Origin: DATLGB01 sp964242305 | Lineage (GTDB): Bacteria; Actinomycetota; Thermoleophilia; Solirubrobacterales; Solirubrobacteraceae | Direction: 5' to 3' | Assembly: GCA_964242305.1 (NCBI GenBank) | Contig: CAXTBB010000005.1 | Coordinates: forward strand, 87,896-151,895 | Length of the DNA stretch: 64,000 bases | In this document: positions 22,140 through 29,882 of the stretch, in pieces | Position numbering within the stretch: the stretch's first letter is position 1 | Layout: each line of letters begins with the position of its first letter | Program-made: the position numbers and the translations under genes | The notes under the pieces: generated by a model | Told to the model about the DNA's origin: nothing | Seen by the model: only the letters and a program-made list of their open reading frames with translations | The model's database searches: none

Positions 22140-23231
22140 TTACTGGCGTGGGCGGACAATACGCCGCCACCAGGCGCGCAGTCGGCTCCACCATCGGGGC
22201 GACTCGAAGCGACGCGGGCTGGCCGGGGTGGTGGTGCGGACGCGCGAGACCCACTCGTCCAGCGGCAGGTCACCCGAGATGAGCCCGGCGAGCGCCGTGA
22301 CGATGGGCGCCTCGACGTCGGCACGCTGCAGCGCCCGCGCCAGCAGGGGCACCAGATCCAGCGCCTCGACGGCCTGCCCGATCCGCTCGGGGATCTCGGC
22401 GGCGGGGACGCCCTCGGCGAGCAGCTCCCCGGCGCGGCGGTTGCGCGACTGCGGCGCTAGCGCCGTCCCAACCAGATCGCCGGTCCCGGCCAGCCCGATC
22501 AAAGACTCCGGCCGCGCGCCTTGCTGCTCGGCGTAACGCCACACCTCGAGGAAGACGTGCCCGGCGGCGGCCCCGGCCGCGTTGAGCCCCTGCGCCTCGG
22601 TCGCCGAGGCGGCGAGCGCGGCGGCGTTCTTGGCGGCGCCGGCGAGCTCGACGCCGGTCGGGTCGTCCGACATCTCCGCGACCACCCCGGCGCGGCCGAA
22701 GACGTCGGCGATGGAGAGCGTCAGCGCGGGGTCGGCGCCGGCGACGACGAGCGCAGCCCCTTCAGTGACCATCTCGCGCGCGTGGGCGGGCCCGCCCACG
22801 CAGGCCACCCGCGCCGGCCCGAGGGTCTGGGCGAGCAGGACGGTGGGGGCGATTCCGAGCGGCGGCACTAGGCCCTTGGCTAGGGAGATGACCGGCGTCC
22901 GCGCGCGCAACCCGGCGGCGGGGAGCCCGGCGATGACCGCTTCCAGGCCGCGCGAGGGCACTCCGAGGAAGACGAGATCGGCGCGGGCAACGCCGGCGGA
23001 CGCCGGTTCCACGCGCAGCTGCGGCGGCAGCTCGATCCCCGGCAGGTACGTGCGGTTCTCGCGATCGGCCTGCAGGCGCTCTGCCTGCTCCGTGGTCCGG
23101 GCCTGGAGCGTCGTGCGGAACCCGCCGCGGGCGAGCAGCACCGCCACGGCCGTCCCGAACGACCCCGCGCCGATGACGACGGCGCGGCGGGAGCCGGGGG
23201 AGGGGAGGCTGAGTTGCGGCCGCGGGGGCAT
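22140..23231 (-). CDS. gpsA: NAD(P)H-dependent glycerol-3-phosphate dehydrogenase, 363 aa
   Basis: The N-terminal Rossmann motif VVIGAGSFGTAVAVLLARGG is followed by ENRTYLPGIELPP, SLAKGL, CVGGPAHAREM and GAAKNAAALAAS (the catalytic Lys region), then GLAGTGDLVGT and the helical C-terminal domain. GpsA reduces dihydroxyacetone phosphate to sn-glycerol-3-phosphate for phospholipid synthesis. The protein is slightly longer than usual because of an extra basic C-terminal tail after residue 335. Two of the otherwise conserved segments vary: CVGGP for LSGP and GTGDL for GLGDL. It may be the second copy of the gene in the genome. Confidence 0.82.
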   Translation of the reverse strand: MPPRPQLSLPSPGSRRAVVIGAGSFGTAVAVLLARGGFRTTLQARTTEQAERLQADRENRTYLPGIELPPQLRVEPASAGVARADLVFLGVPSRGLEAVIAGLPAAGLRARTPVISLAKGLVPPLGIAPTVLLAQTLGPARVACVGGPAHAREMVTEGAALVVAGADPALTLSIADVFGRAGVVAEMSDDPTGVELAGAAKNAAALAASATEAQGLNAAGAAAGHVFLEVWRYAEQQGARPESLIGLAGTGDLVGTALAPQSRNRRAGELLAEGVPAAEIPERIGQAVEALDLVPLLARALQRADVEAPIVTALAGLISGDLPLDEWVSRVRTTTPASPRRFESPRWWSRLRAWWRRIVRPRQ

Positions 23232-23403
23232 CGAGGATCGCTACCCCGCGATCGCCTTAGGGTCACGACCCCAACCGCGTCCACGGCCGTTCAGCGATGC
23301 CGCGACGGCCCCGATATTCACTGCAGACCAGCCGCAGGACGAGGTCCTCGCATCCCTGACAGCCGAGGGTCCTGCGGCACCGGTCACTGGCACTGGCGTG
23401 CCT

Positions 23404-23434
23404 CCGGGGGCCGGTTCCGAGCCCCGGCCCCCGG
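23404..23434. terminator. Hairpin downstream of glycerate kinase, 11-bp stem
   Basis: CCGGGGGCCGG (23404-23414) pairs exactly with CCGGCCCCCGG (23424-23434) around 9 nt. It lies just past the stop of the glycerate kinase gene. No T run is present. Confidence 0.5.
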
Positions 23435-23439
23435 GGTCG

Positions 23440-24420
23440 TCAGGCCTGCCCGGCGCGGATGAGCGCGCCGAGCTCGTGAGCGGAGGCCTCGATCTCATCC
23501 GGCGTCGAGGCCTCCCTCACCACCTGGAGGTCGATCATCCGCTTGGCGAACGGGTCCATCGCGTCCGTGCCGACGATCGCGTGCAGGGGGACGCCGTTCT
23601 GCCGGGTGCGGGTACCGATCTCCCCGACCACCTTGCCCTGCAGGGTCTGTGCGTCCAGCTTGCCCTCACCGGTGATCACGCAGCGGGCAGCACGCATGCG
23701 GTCGGTGAAGTCCAGGGCGTCCAGGACGAAGGCCGCCCCCGGCTCGAGCACGGCCCGGTGCGCTGCCCACAGCCCGCCAGCGAGCCCGCCGGCGGCGCCG
23801 GTCATGGGGATGCCGCGCGGGTCGCGCGGTAGCTCGGCGGCGAGGTCGTCGAGCCGCTCGGCCAGCCGCCGGACCATGGCCGCGTCGGCCCCCTTCTGCG
23901 GCGCGAACACCTCGGCGCAGTGCTCCCACGGGGTGCGCACGTCACACAGGACGACCAACCGAGCCCGCCCTAGCCCGCCGCGCTCCTCGATAGCCCGCAG
24001 CGCGCCGGCACCGCCGTCCGTGGTGGCCGAGCCGCCGACACCGAGCAGGATCACCTCCGCCCCGGCGTCCGCCGCAGCGCACAGCAGCTCGCCGGTCCCG
24101 TAGGTGGACGCGCCCCAGGGATCGCCGGCGCCGAAGTGCAGGCCGCTCGCCGTCGCCGTCTCGACCACGGCCGTGCCGCCGCCCTCGACCAGCGCGTAGC
24201 CGCCGTCGATCTCGGTGCCCGCCGGGTCGTGGACGCGGGCGGCGGCCGTCTCGCCGCCGAGCGCGGTGAGCAGCGCTTCGAGCGTCCCTTCCCCGCCGTC
24301 GGCGACCGGGCACAGGTCGGCCTCCAGCCCGGCGCCCTCGAGTCCCCGGCCGATCGCAGCCGCGACCTGCGTGGCGCGCAGCGTGCCCTTGAAGGTGTCC
24401 GGGGCGACGAGGACGAGCAT
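23440..24420 (-). CDS. Glycerate 2-kinase (GarK/GlxK family), 326 aa
   Basis: A complete glycerate kinase. It starts MLVLVAPDTFKGTLRATQVAAAIGRGL and contains PVADGGEGTLEAL, LGVGGSATTDGGAGAL, FAPQKGAD and CVITGEGKLDAQTLQGK, which are the family signatures. It phosphorylates D-glycerate to 2-phosphoglycerate, linking glyoxylate or glycerate metabolism to glycolysis. A lipoprotein gene lies 33 nt upstream on the same strand. A possible link to the GpgS-like enzyme (release of glycerate from glucosylglycerate) is speculation. Confidence 0.88.
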   Translation of the reverse strand: MLVLVAPDTFKGTLRATQVAAAIGRGLEGAGLEADLCPVADGGEGTLEALLTALGGETAAARVHDPAGTEIDGGYALVEGGGTAVVETATASGLHFGAGDPWGASTYGTGELLCAAADAGAEVILLGVGGSATTDGGAGALRAIEERGGLGRARLVVLCDVRTPWEHCAEVFAPQKGADAAMVRRLAERLDDLAAELPRDPRGIPMTGAAGGLAGGLWAAHRAVLEPGAAFVLDALDFTDRMRAARCVITGEGKLDAQTLQGKVVGEIGTRTRQNGVPLHAIVGTDAMDPFAKRMIDLQVVREASTPDEIEASAHELGALIRAGQA

Positions 24421-24453
24421 CGGGCCCGTATCGACCGCGGGGCTAGCGGAACC

Positions 24454-24864
24454 TCACGAGGCCGGAATCGTGGTGACGCGATCCATCTTCCAGGTCCCGT
24501 CGACGTTGAGCATCTGCATCGCACCGGTGGCGAGCGCGTCGGTGAACCCGACGGTGGCGCGCGAGCCGGTGACGCTGAGCACCACGACCGTGGCCGACGC
24601 GGGCAGCTTGTCGCCCTTGTTGATCTGGTCCTTGCACTTCGTGACCCCGGCCGCGCCGGTCGAGCCGCCGGTGAACGTGCTCAGGGCGGCGTCGGTGAGC
24701 AGCGTGCAGCTCTTCTTGGGGTCGGTGATGACGGCCTTGGCGCTCGCCTTCACGCTCTTGGCTGCCGCGCTCGTGACCGGCAGCTTGTCTGAGTCCCCCC
24801 CGCAGGCGGTCAAGAAGGCAGCGAGAAGGACAGGAAGGGCGAGGGAAGAGATCCGGGTGCGCAT
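24454..24864 (-). CDS. Small lipoprotein, 136 aa
   Basis: MRTRISSLALPVLLAAFLTAC gives a lipobox LTAC with Cys 21. The mature part has two more Cys (SCTLLTDAAL and TKCKDQ) and ends TWKMDRVTTIPAS, a pattern of small actinobacterial exported proteins with a cystatin-like/NTF2-like fold. AAAGGAG lies 7 nt before the ATG. No specific function can be assigned. It lies just beyond the terminator of the collagen-like gene and 33 nt before glycerate kinase. Confidence 0.75.
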   Translation of the reverse strand: MRTRISSLALPVLLAAFLTACGGDSDKLPVTSAAAKSVKASAKAVITDPKKSCTLLTDAALSTFTGGSTGAAGVTKCKDQINKGDKLPASATVVVLSVTGSRATVGFTDALATGAMQMLNVDGTWKMDRVTTIPAS

Positions 24865-24884
24865 GAAGGCTCCTTTGTGCAGAC

Positions 24885-24914
24885 AAACAAAAGGGCGGGA
24901 CCGAAGTCCCGCCC
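24885..24914 (-). terminator. Intrinsic terminator of the collagen-like gene, UUCG tetraloop
   Basis: Read on the minus strand, GGGCGGGAC and GTCCCGCCC form a 9-bp stem closed by TTCG, followed by TTTTGTTT. This is a textbook rho-independent terminator downstream of the collagen-like gene (stop at 24959). Confidence 0.88.
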
Positions 24915-24958
24915 CTTCACAACCTACCGGGCCGAACGCAGAGCGCCCGGCTCGCCAA

Positions 24959-25822
24959 TTACGACGCGGACGGCACCGAGGCCGACCCGAACAGGACGCA
25001 GCCCGCCTGCGGGTTGTCGCCGTTCTCCTCCGTCGCGAACTGGAACGTCACAGGAACGCCGGTCGGGGAGAGGTACGAGTACACGTTGCCGGATGTAGCG
25101 CCGTTGCCGCCAGTGACGAGGTCGTCGGTCCCGTTCGTCGGGACTCCCTCGGTGTCGGGGGTATCGACGGGGGTTCCGTTGTCGATGGCGTCGCCGGAAA
25201 ATGCGCCGTTGTCGGCGGTGTAGCGGACCCGAACGCTCAGCTCGTCATCCGTCTTATCGGCATTCGCATTGTTGTTGCAGTTCGCCTCGAGGACCATGCC
25301 GTCACCCGTGTAGATCGTGACGAAGCCCTGGTTGGTGTTCTGGTTCGTTCCGTCGTTCTTGAACACGAGGCCGGCTGCACCTTCACCGGCGGGGCCGGTC
25401 GGACCCGGGACACCCTGCGTACCGGCGGTGCCCGTCGGACCGGGAGGGCCGACAGGGCCGGCGGGGCCGGTCGGGCCGGGAGCGCCCTGTGCGGAAGCGG
25501 TGCCGGGGATGCCCTGGTCGCCCTTGTCGCCCTTGGCGCCGTCGGCGCCCTTGGCGCCGGTGGGGCCTGCGGGACCAGCGGGGCCGGCGGGACCAGCGGG
25601 ACCAGCGGCGCCGGTCGCGCCAGTGGCGCCGGTGGCGCCCTTCTTGCCGGTCTTGCCGCGCTTGCCGGTCTTGCCGCGCTTGCCGGCGGAGGTCTTGGCC
25701 TTCGCGGAGACCTTCGCCTTCGCGGCGCCGGCAGTGCCGACCGCGAAGGTGGGGACGAGGAGCGCCGCCGCCATGAGAGCCAGGAGGCTCACCAGACGGA
25801 AGCTGTTACGGGACTGAAGCAA
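24959..25822 (-). CDS. Secreted collagen-like repeat protein, 287 aa
   Basis: TTG at 25822 is the likely start: AAAGGA lies 6 nt upstream and a signal peptide follows (LQSRNSFRLVSLLALMAAALLVPTFAVGTAGAA). The alternative ATG at 25894 adds a hydrophilic leader. A basic linker (KTSAGKRGKTGKRGKTGKK) leads into about 30 Gly-X-Y triplets (GATGATGAAGPAGPAG ... GPTGPAG) near residues 60-145, then a globular C-terminal domain of about 140 residues with two Cys. Gly-X-Y stretches form collagen triple helices, so this is probably a surface or matrix protein. Confidence 0.85.
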   Translation of the reverse strand: MLQSRNSFRLVSLLALMAAALLVPTFAVGTAGAAKAKVSAKAKTSAGKRGKTGKRGKTGKKGATGATGATGAAGPAGPAGPAGPAGPTGAKGADGAKGDKGDQGIPGTASAQGAPGPTGPAGPVGPPGPTGTAGTQGVPGPTGPAGEGAAGLVFKNDGTNQNTNQGFVTIYTGDGMVLEANCNNNANADKTDDELSVRVRYTADNGAFSGDAIDNGTPVDTPDTEGVPTNGTDDLVTGGNGATSGNVYSYLSPTGVPVTFQFATEENGDNPQAGCVLFGSASVPSAS

Positions 25823-26140
25823 AGCGGTTCCTTTCGGACAGTGATGATGGGTACTGCATGGGTCCTGCGAAGTGCTGCGTTGGTCGGTCCGCATCCGGCG
25901 AACGTCTCAAGTAAGTCTGGAGTATCGCGGATCGCGATGGTTTGGCTACGTCCGTTGCTGCCCTCCCTCAAGAACGCTTTGACGCTGAGACCGATCCTCG
26001 TTCGGCATCGAGGCGCAAGTAAAGGGAGGCGAAAGCCTAGTTGCAAGTGTGTGGTGCATCGCGGTAGCGAGATACCAAGCCACCGCGGTTCGGTCAACGC
26101 TTGCTCTGGCGTGCGTCCCGCATCTAGGGTTGGGTCGCTT
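25823..26140. other. Intergenic control region between collagen-like and RHH genes
   Basis: There is no gene in these 318 nt. On the plus strand TTGCTC (26101-26106) and TAGGGT (26125-26130), spaced 18 bp, precede the RHH start by 10 nt and form a plausible promoter. The minus-strand part must carry the promoter of the collagen-like gene, but no box there is convincing. Confidence 0.45.
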
Positions 26141-26359
26141 ATGCCGCGTGTAATGACCGTGCGACTGGACGATCACCTCGCGCAGGACCTCGAGGTGGTG
26201 GCACGGCTGACCGGACGCGCGGTCACGGCCGTCGTTCGGACGGCGATCGAGGAGTACGTTGCCGAACAACGTCTGGAGCCCGACTTCCTCGCAGCGGCGG
26301 AACGGGTGACGAGTGAGAACCGCGGCCGGCTCGCGCGCTTCGGCCGTCACCCCGTCTGA
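26141..26359 (+). CDS. Ribbon-helix-helix protein, 72 aa
   Basis: The RHH fold reads MTVRLDDHLAQDLEVVARLTGRAVTAVVRTAIEEYVAEQ, followed by a short tail (PDFLAAAERVTSENRGRLARFG). It looks like an antitoxin, but no toxin gene follows. Instead a second RHH gene lies 76 nt downstream. A TANNNT box ends 10 nt before the ATG, so the mRNA has almost no leader. It may be a stand-alone DNA-binding regulator or an antitoxin for a toxin encoded elsewhere. Confidence 0.7.
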   Translation: MPRVMTVRLDDHLAQDLEVVARLTGRAVTAVVRTAIEEYVAEQRLEPDFLAAAERVTSENRGRLARFGRHPV

Positions 26360-26401
26360 CCGGAGGTCGGTCTACGGACCGCTGGTCGCCAGGCACCGAT
26401 A

Positions 26402-26430
26402 GTTTTGCCGTGCCCGGTACGTTTTGTCGT
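26402..26430 (+). promoter_or_regulatory. Direct repeats GTTTTGCCGT / GTTTTGTCGT before the second RHH gene
   Basis: The two 10-mers (26402-26411, 26421-26430) differ at one base and are 19 bp apart, close to two helical turns. They end 5 nt before the RHH start codon. Tandem sites of this kind are typical for RHH dimers, so autoregulation by one of the two RHH proteins is possible. Confidence 0.5.
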
Positions 26431-26435
26431 AGAGG

Positions 26436-26651
26436 ATGGCCAAGAGCATGACATTGCGGCTGAGCGACGACATGTCCCAGGACTTGGACGCGGTGGCCCG
26501 AGTCCGCGGGTCGTCGGTCGCGAACGTGATCCGGGTCGCGGTGGCCCGCCACCTCGCCTCGCTGGCCGCCGACGAGGAGTTCCGGGCCCACATGGAGCGC
26601 TCCCTGCAAGAGGAGCAGCGCGTCCTCGACCGGCTCGTCGGGCAGGATTGA
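26436..26651 (+). CDS. Ribbon-helix-helix protein, 71 aa
   Basis: RHH fold MTLRLSDDMSQDLDAVARVRGSSVANVIRVAVARHLASLAAD plus a helical tail (FRAHMERSLQEEQRVLDRL). It aligns with the RHH protein just upstream along the whole length, so the two look like diverged tandem copies. No toxin gene is adjacent: the next gene (26656) is convergent and encodes a transporter. The role is probably regulatory. Confidence 0.7.
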   Translation: MAKSMTLRLSDDMSQDLDAVARVRGSSVANVIRVAVARHLASLAADEEFRAHMERSLQEEQRVLDRLVGQD

Positions 26652-26655
26652 GCGC

Positions 26656-27543
26656 TCACAGCACCGGTTCGCGCCGCCCCGTGGTCCCGTAGACGACCAC
26701 GAGCAGGATCAACATCACACCACCGATCTGCAGCAACGACGGCGTCTCCCCGAGGATGATCGCCGCCAGCGCGACGGACGACACGGGTTGGACGAGCAGC
26801 AGCAGCGAGGTCACGGCGGCCGGCAGCCGCGGCAGGGAGACGGAGATCAGCAGCCAGCCGATCACCTGGGAGGAGACGGCCAGCAGCGCCAGCCAGCCAT
26901 GGCTCGGCCAGCTTGGCACGAGGTCGACGGTGCCGATGATCGCGCCTGCGACGATCGCCACCGCCGCGGCGGCCGCCGTCGCGTCGAACAGCGGGCCGGC
27001 CGGACGGTCGACGTTCGCGTTGCTGCTGCGCAGGACCAGGAGGAAGCCCGCGTAGGCGATCGTGGTGAGGACGCCGAAGACGGTCCCGCGTGCGGGATCG
27101 GCGCCGAACGCGTGCTGCTCGAGCAGCCCGGAGATCAGCACGGCGCCCAGCAGCGCCATCGGGACGGCCACGAACATGCGGTTGGCCGGTCGCTCGGACA
27201 GCAGCGCCCACGCGATGAAGGCGACTAGGACGACCTGCAGGTTGCCGAGCACGGTGGCCAGCCCCGCACCGACGTCCGCGATGGCGTGGTGCCAGAAGAT
27301 TAGGTCAGCCGCGAAGAACGCCCCGGCGGCCAGGCCGAGGCGCCGCTCGCGCCAGGGGCGCGGGCCGAAGCGCCGGTCCTCCCGCCAGGTGAGGAGGCCG
27401 AGGACGGGGAGCGCGTAGACGCAGCGGAAGACGGCGGCCGTCTCCGGTGACACGTCGGCAAGCTCGACCAGGATGGCCGAGAACGCGATCACGGACGCGC
27501 CGATGAGGCCGGCGACGACGGGACGCGCCCGCAGCCAGCTCAA
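26656..27543 (-). CDS. EamA/DMT family transporter, 295 aa
   Basis: Ten hydrophobic segments in two EamA repeats can be seen, beginning ARPVVAGLIGASVIAFSAILVELAD and, in the second half, GWLALLAVSSQVIGWLLISVSLP and VALAAIILGETPSLLQIGGVMLIL. The latter is the usual GE-x-P end of the family. It exports small metabolites; the substrate is unknown. The best start is the TTG at 27543, which overlaps the TGA of the DNA ligase gene (TTGA). The longer frame upstream is inside the ligase. Confidence 0.85.
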   Translation of the reverse strand: MSWLRARPVVAGLIGASVIAFSAILVELADVSPETAAVFRCVYALPVLGLLTWREDRRFGPRPWRERRLGLAAGAFFAADLIFWHHAIADVGAGLATVLGNLQVVLVAFIAWALLSERPANRMFVAVPMALLGAVLISGLLEQHAFGADPARGTVFGVLTTIAYAGFLLVLRSSNANVDRPAGPLFDATAAAAAVAIVAGAIIGTVDLVPSWPSHGWLALLAVSSQVIGWLLISVSLPRLPAAVTSLLLLVQPVSSVALAAIILGETPSLLQIGGVMLILLVVVYGTTGRREPVL

Positions 27544-28475
27544 GAGAGCTGGTCGATGGTGCAGTCGCGCGGAGGCTTGTCCTCGCGCCAGCGCAGCACC
27601 TTGGCGTTGTGCCGGATGCGGCCGTTGCTCATGTGGTCGAAGGCGATCTCGACGACCAGCTCCGGGCGCAGCGCGATCCACTCGAGGTCGCGTCCTTGCG
27701 ACCAGCGCGACGGCTCGCCCGAGCCGCGCTCGCCCGTCTCGTACGGCGCCAGCTTGTCCGGCAGCTCGCGCTTCTCCTTTGCCGTGAAGCCCGACGAGTG
27801 GCCGATCTCGCGCAGCTTGCCGTCATCGCCGTAGAGCCCGATGATGAGCGCGCCGAGCGTCCCCTCCGCCTTGCCCGGTCGCCAGCCGCGGACGACCGCG
27901 TCGATCGTGCGGATGCGCTTGATCTTGACCATGCCGACCCGCTCGCCGGGCAGGTAGGGCGCGTCGGTGCGCTTGGCGATCACGCCCTCCGCGGTCTGCA
28001 GCCAGCCAGCGGCCTCCTGCGCCGTGGCGACCACGGGCGCGAGGTCGAGGCCGGCCAGGCCCTCCAGCCGCGCGCGCCGCTCGGCCTGGGGCAGCTCGAG
28101 GAGGACGTCGTCGTCGACGGCGAGCACGTCGAAGGCGATGAACCGCGCCGGCGTCTTCTCCGCCAGCATGTCCACGCGCGACTTGGCCGGGTGGATGCGC
28201 TGGCCGAGGAGGTCGAAGTCAGTCTCCCCGTCCTGCCCGTCCACCACGAGCTCCCCGTCGAGGACGTAGCGCCCGGCCGGGAAGACGATCTCGGGGAAGT
28301 AGCGCGTGAGCCCGCGGCCGTTGCGCGACTGCAGCTCGACGTCCTCGCCGTCGACGAAGGCCACGCAGCGGAAGCCGTCGAACTTCGGCTCGTACGCCCA
28401 GCCGTCGCCCTCGGGGAGCGCCTTCGCCGAGCGCGCCAACTGCGGCAGCGTGGGGGACGTCAGGGGCAGGGCCAC
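27540..28475 (-). CDS. ligC: ATP-dependent DNA ligase, LigC type, 311 aa
   Basis: The nucleotidyl-transferase core has motif I EPKFDGFR with the adenylated Lys, motif III LDGELVV, motif IV AEGVIAKR and motif V MVKIKRIR, followed by an OB domain (IIGLYGDDGKLREIGHSSGF). Length and lack of other domains fit LigC, which acts in stationary-phase and base-excision DNA repair. The GTG at 28475 was chosen. The ATG at 28505 would overlap the start codon of the divergent DtxR gene and leave no room for a promoter, while the GTG lies 9 nt after a TACATT -10 box. Confidence 0.85.
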   Translation of the reverse strand: MALPLTSPTLPQLARSAKALPEGDGWAYEPKFDGFRCVAFVDGEDVELQSRNGRGLTRYFPEIVFPAGRYVLDGELVVDGQDGETDFDLLGQRIHPAKSRVDMLAEKTPARFIAFDVLAVDDDVLLELPQAERRARLEGLAGLDLAPVVATAQEAAGWLQTAEGVIAKRTDAPYLPGERVGMVKIKRIRTIDAVVRGWRPGKAEGTLGALIIGLYGDDGKLREIGHSSGFTAKEKRELPDKLAPYETGERGSGEPSRWSQGRDLEWIALRPELVVEIAFDHMSNGRIRHNAKVLRWREDKPPRDCTIDQLS

Positions 28476-28484
28476 GGCGGGGTC

Positions 28485-28494
28485 AATGTACGCT
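28485..28494. promoter_or_regulatory. Overlapping divergent -10 elements for ligC and the DtxR-family gene
   Basis: The ten bases AATGTACGCT hold TACGCT on the plus strand (28489-28494) and TACATT on the minus strand (28490-28485), sharing the central TA. Each box ends 9 nt before the start codon of its gene (ATG 28504, GTG 28475). The layout is symmetric and fits a bidirectional promoter with nearly leaderless transcripts. Confidence 0.55.
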
Positions 28495-28503
28495 GTGGAG
28501 ACC

Positions 28504-29226
28504 ATGGCCGCCGCGCATCACGTCGTCACGGACGCCGAAGAGGAGTACCTCCAGTCGATCTTCTGGCTGCAGGAGGCCGGCCTGCCGATGACCGCCGCCA
28601 ACCTGGCGCGCGCCATGCAGCTGTCGGCGCCGACCGTGCACGAGATGATCGGCCGCCTCGAGCGCGACGGCTACGTCAGCCGCGATGCCTCCAAGAAGCT
28701 CGCCTTCACCCCCGAGGGCAAGGTGCACGCGGAGGGCATCGTCCGCCGCCACCGCCTCATCGAGCGCTTCCTCACCGACGTCCTCGGCATCCCCTGGGAC
28801 GAGGTCCACGAGGAGGCCGAGCGGCTCGAGCACGCGATGTCGCCAGTACTGGAGGAGCGCATGCTCGCCGCGATCGGGGACGCCAAGACGTGCCCGCACG
28901 GCCACCCGATCGACAGCGCCGACCGCATCGTCGGCGTGCCGCTGGCCGACGTCGAGCCAGGCGCGAAGCTCCGCATCCTGCGCTTCGAGAACGAGGCCGA
29001 GGACCTGCTGCACTACCTCAAGGATCACGGCGTCGAGCCGGGCCGCCGCGGGACGCTCGACACCCACGGCGACGACGAGGTCAGCGTCAGCTTCGACGAC
29101 GGCGGCAGCGCGACCGTCACCGCCTCCGTCGCGGAGACGATCTCCGTGACCGCCGACCCCTCGCCGCCCCCGCGCGCCGCCTTGCCCGAGCAGATCGTGC
29201 TCGGCAAGGATCGCTACGGCCGCTAG
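28504..29226 (+). CDS. DtxR/MntR family metal-dependent regulator, 240 aa
   Basis: N-terminal winged HTH (EEEYLQSIFWLQEAGLPMTAANLARAMQLSAPTVHEMIGRLERDGYV), a dimerisation domain with the metal-binding region HRLIERFLTDVLGIPWDEVHEEAERLEHAMSPVLEERM and CPHGHPI, and a C-terminal SH3/FeoA-like domain. Regulators of this family use Fe(II) or Mn(II) as co-repressor. A DtxR-type inverted repeat precedes efeUO at 60065, so it could regulate that iron uptake operon (inference). It may also act on its own divergent promoter. Confidence 0.92.
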   Translation: MAAAHHVVTDAEEEYLQSIFWLQEAGLPMTAANLARAMQLSAPTVHEMIGRLERDGYVSRDASKKLAFTPEGKVHAEGIVRRHRLIERFLTDVLGIPWDEVHEEAERLEHAMSPVLEERMLAAIGDAKTCPHGHPIDSADRIVGVPLADVEPGAKLRILRFENEAEDLLHYLKDHGVEPGRRGTLDTHGDDEVSVSFDDGGSATVTASVAETISVTADPSPPPRAALPEQIVLGKDRYGR

Positions 29227-29813
29227 GCCGGCGTCACCAGGCGGCGCACCGTCTCCTCCAGGACCCGGCGGCGCCGGTCGTGCTCGCTGGCCGGGTCATC
29301 GCGGCTGGCCGCGACCAGCACGCTGGCGGGTGACCAGGTCATGGAGATCGCGGTGACCAGCGCGAAGAGGTCGGCGGGATCGAGCGACGGCTCGACGACC
29401 CCGCGGGCCTGTGCGTCGGCGATCGCGTCGAGCTTGGCGGTGTCGTGGCCGGCGACGTGCGGGGACAGGAGGTCCCCGGTGGGCTGGCGTTCCAGCCGCG
29501 CCCAGGTCGCGAGCCGGATCAGCTCAGGACGTTCCAGGTACTCGTCGTAAAGGGCGACCGCATAGCCGGGAAGATCGTCGGCGGTGACGGGCACAGCGTC
29601 GACGATGGTGGTCAGCTGCTCGGCGAAGACCGCATCGAAGAGCCCGTCCTTGCTGCCGTAGTAGGCGTACATCTGCGCCTTGTTCGTGGCGGCGGCGGCT
29701 GCGATGCGATCCACGCGCGCGCCGGCGATGCCGTGGGCGGCGAACTCGGCCAGCGCGGCGGCCAGGACTCGGCGACGGGTGGCGTGGCTGTCCCGGGGAG
29801 GCACACCGGACAC
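29223..29813 (-). CDS. TetR family transcriptional regulator, 196 aa
   Basis: HTH at the N-terminus (RRRVLAAALAEFAAHGIAGARVDRIAAAAATNKAQMYAYYGSKDGLF) and a TetR_C-type ligand domain. It is divergent from an aldo-keto reductase gene. Two inverted copies of AACTGGTTRGTT lie in the 69 nt between them, which suggests that it represses itself and the reductase. It is convergent with, and overlaps by 4 nt, the end of the DtxR gene. The ligand is unknown. Confidence 0.9.
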   Translation of the reverse strand: MSGVPPRDSHATRRRVLAAALAEFAAHGIAGARVDRIAAAAATNKAQMYAYYGSKDGLFDAVFAEQLTTIVDAVPVTADDLPGYAVALYDEYLERPELIRLATWARLERQPTGDLLSPHVAGHDTAKLDAIADAQARGVVEPSLDPADLFALVTAISMTWSPASVLVAASRDDPASEHDRRRRVLEETVRRLVTPA

Positions 29814-29821
29814 AATAGACC

Positions 29822-29865
29822 AACTGGTTAGTTGCTACGCTTCCCCACCGAGTAACCAACCAGTT
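29822..29865. promoter_or_regulatory. Paired inverted operator AACTGGTTRGTT between TetR and aldo-keto reductase genes
   Basis: AACTGGTTAGTT (29822-29833) and, on the other strand, AACTGGTTGGTT (29865-29854) differ at one base and face each other. Both lie between the divergent start codons at 29813 and 29883. AGGAG of the reductase follows 4 nt after the second copy. Confidence 0.65.
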
Positions 29866-29882
29866 TGTTAGGAGTTGCACGC

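Noticed and set aside
24893..24914. GGGAC-CGAA-GTCCC, a third match to the DosR-like core
   Set aside because: The stem extends to 9 bp, has a UUCG loop on the minus strand and a T run after it, so it is an intrinsic terminator. It is not followed by ATTGCG and does not precede a gene start.
25390..25700. Short-period repeats of GGGCCGGC/GGGACCAGC type
   Set aside because: They encode Gly-X-Y triplets of the collagen-like protein.
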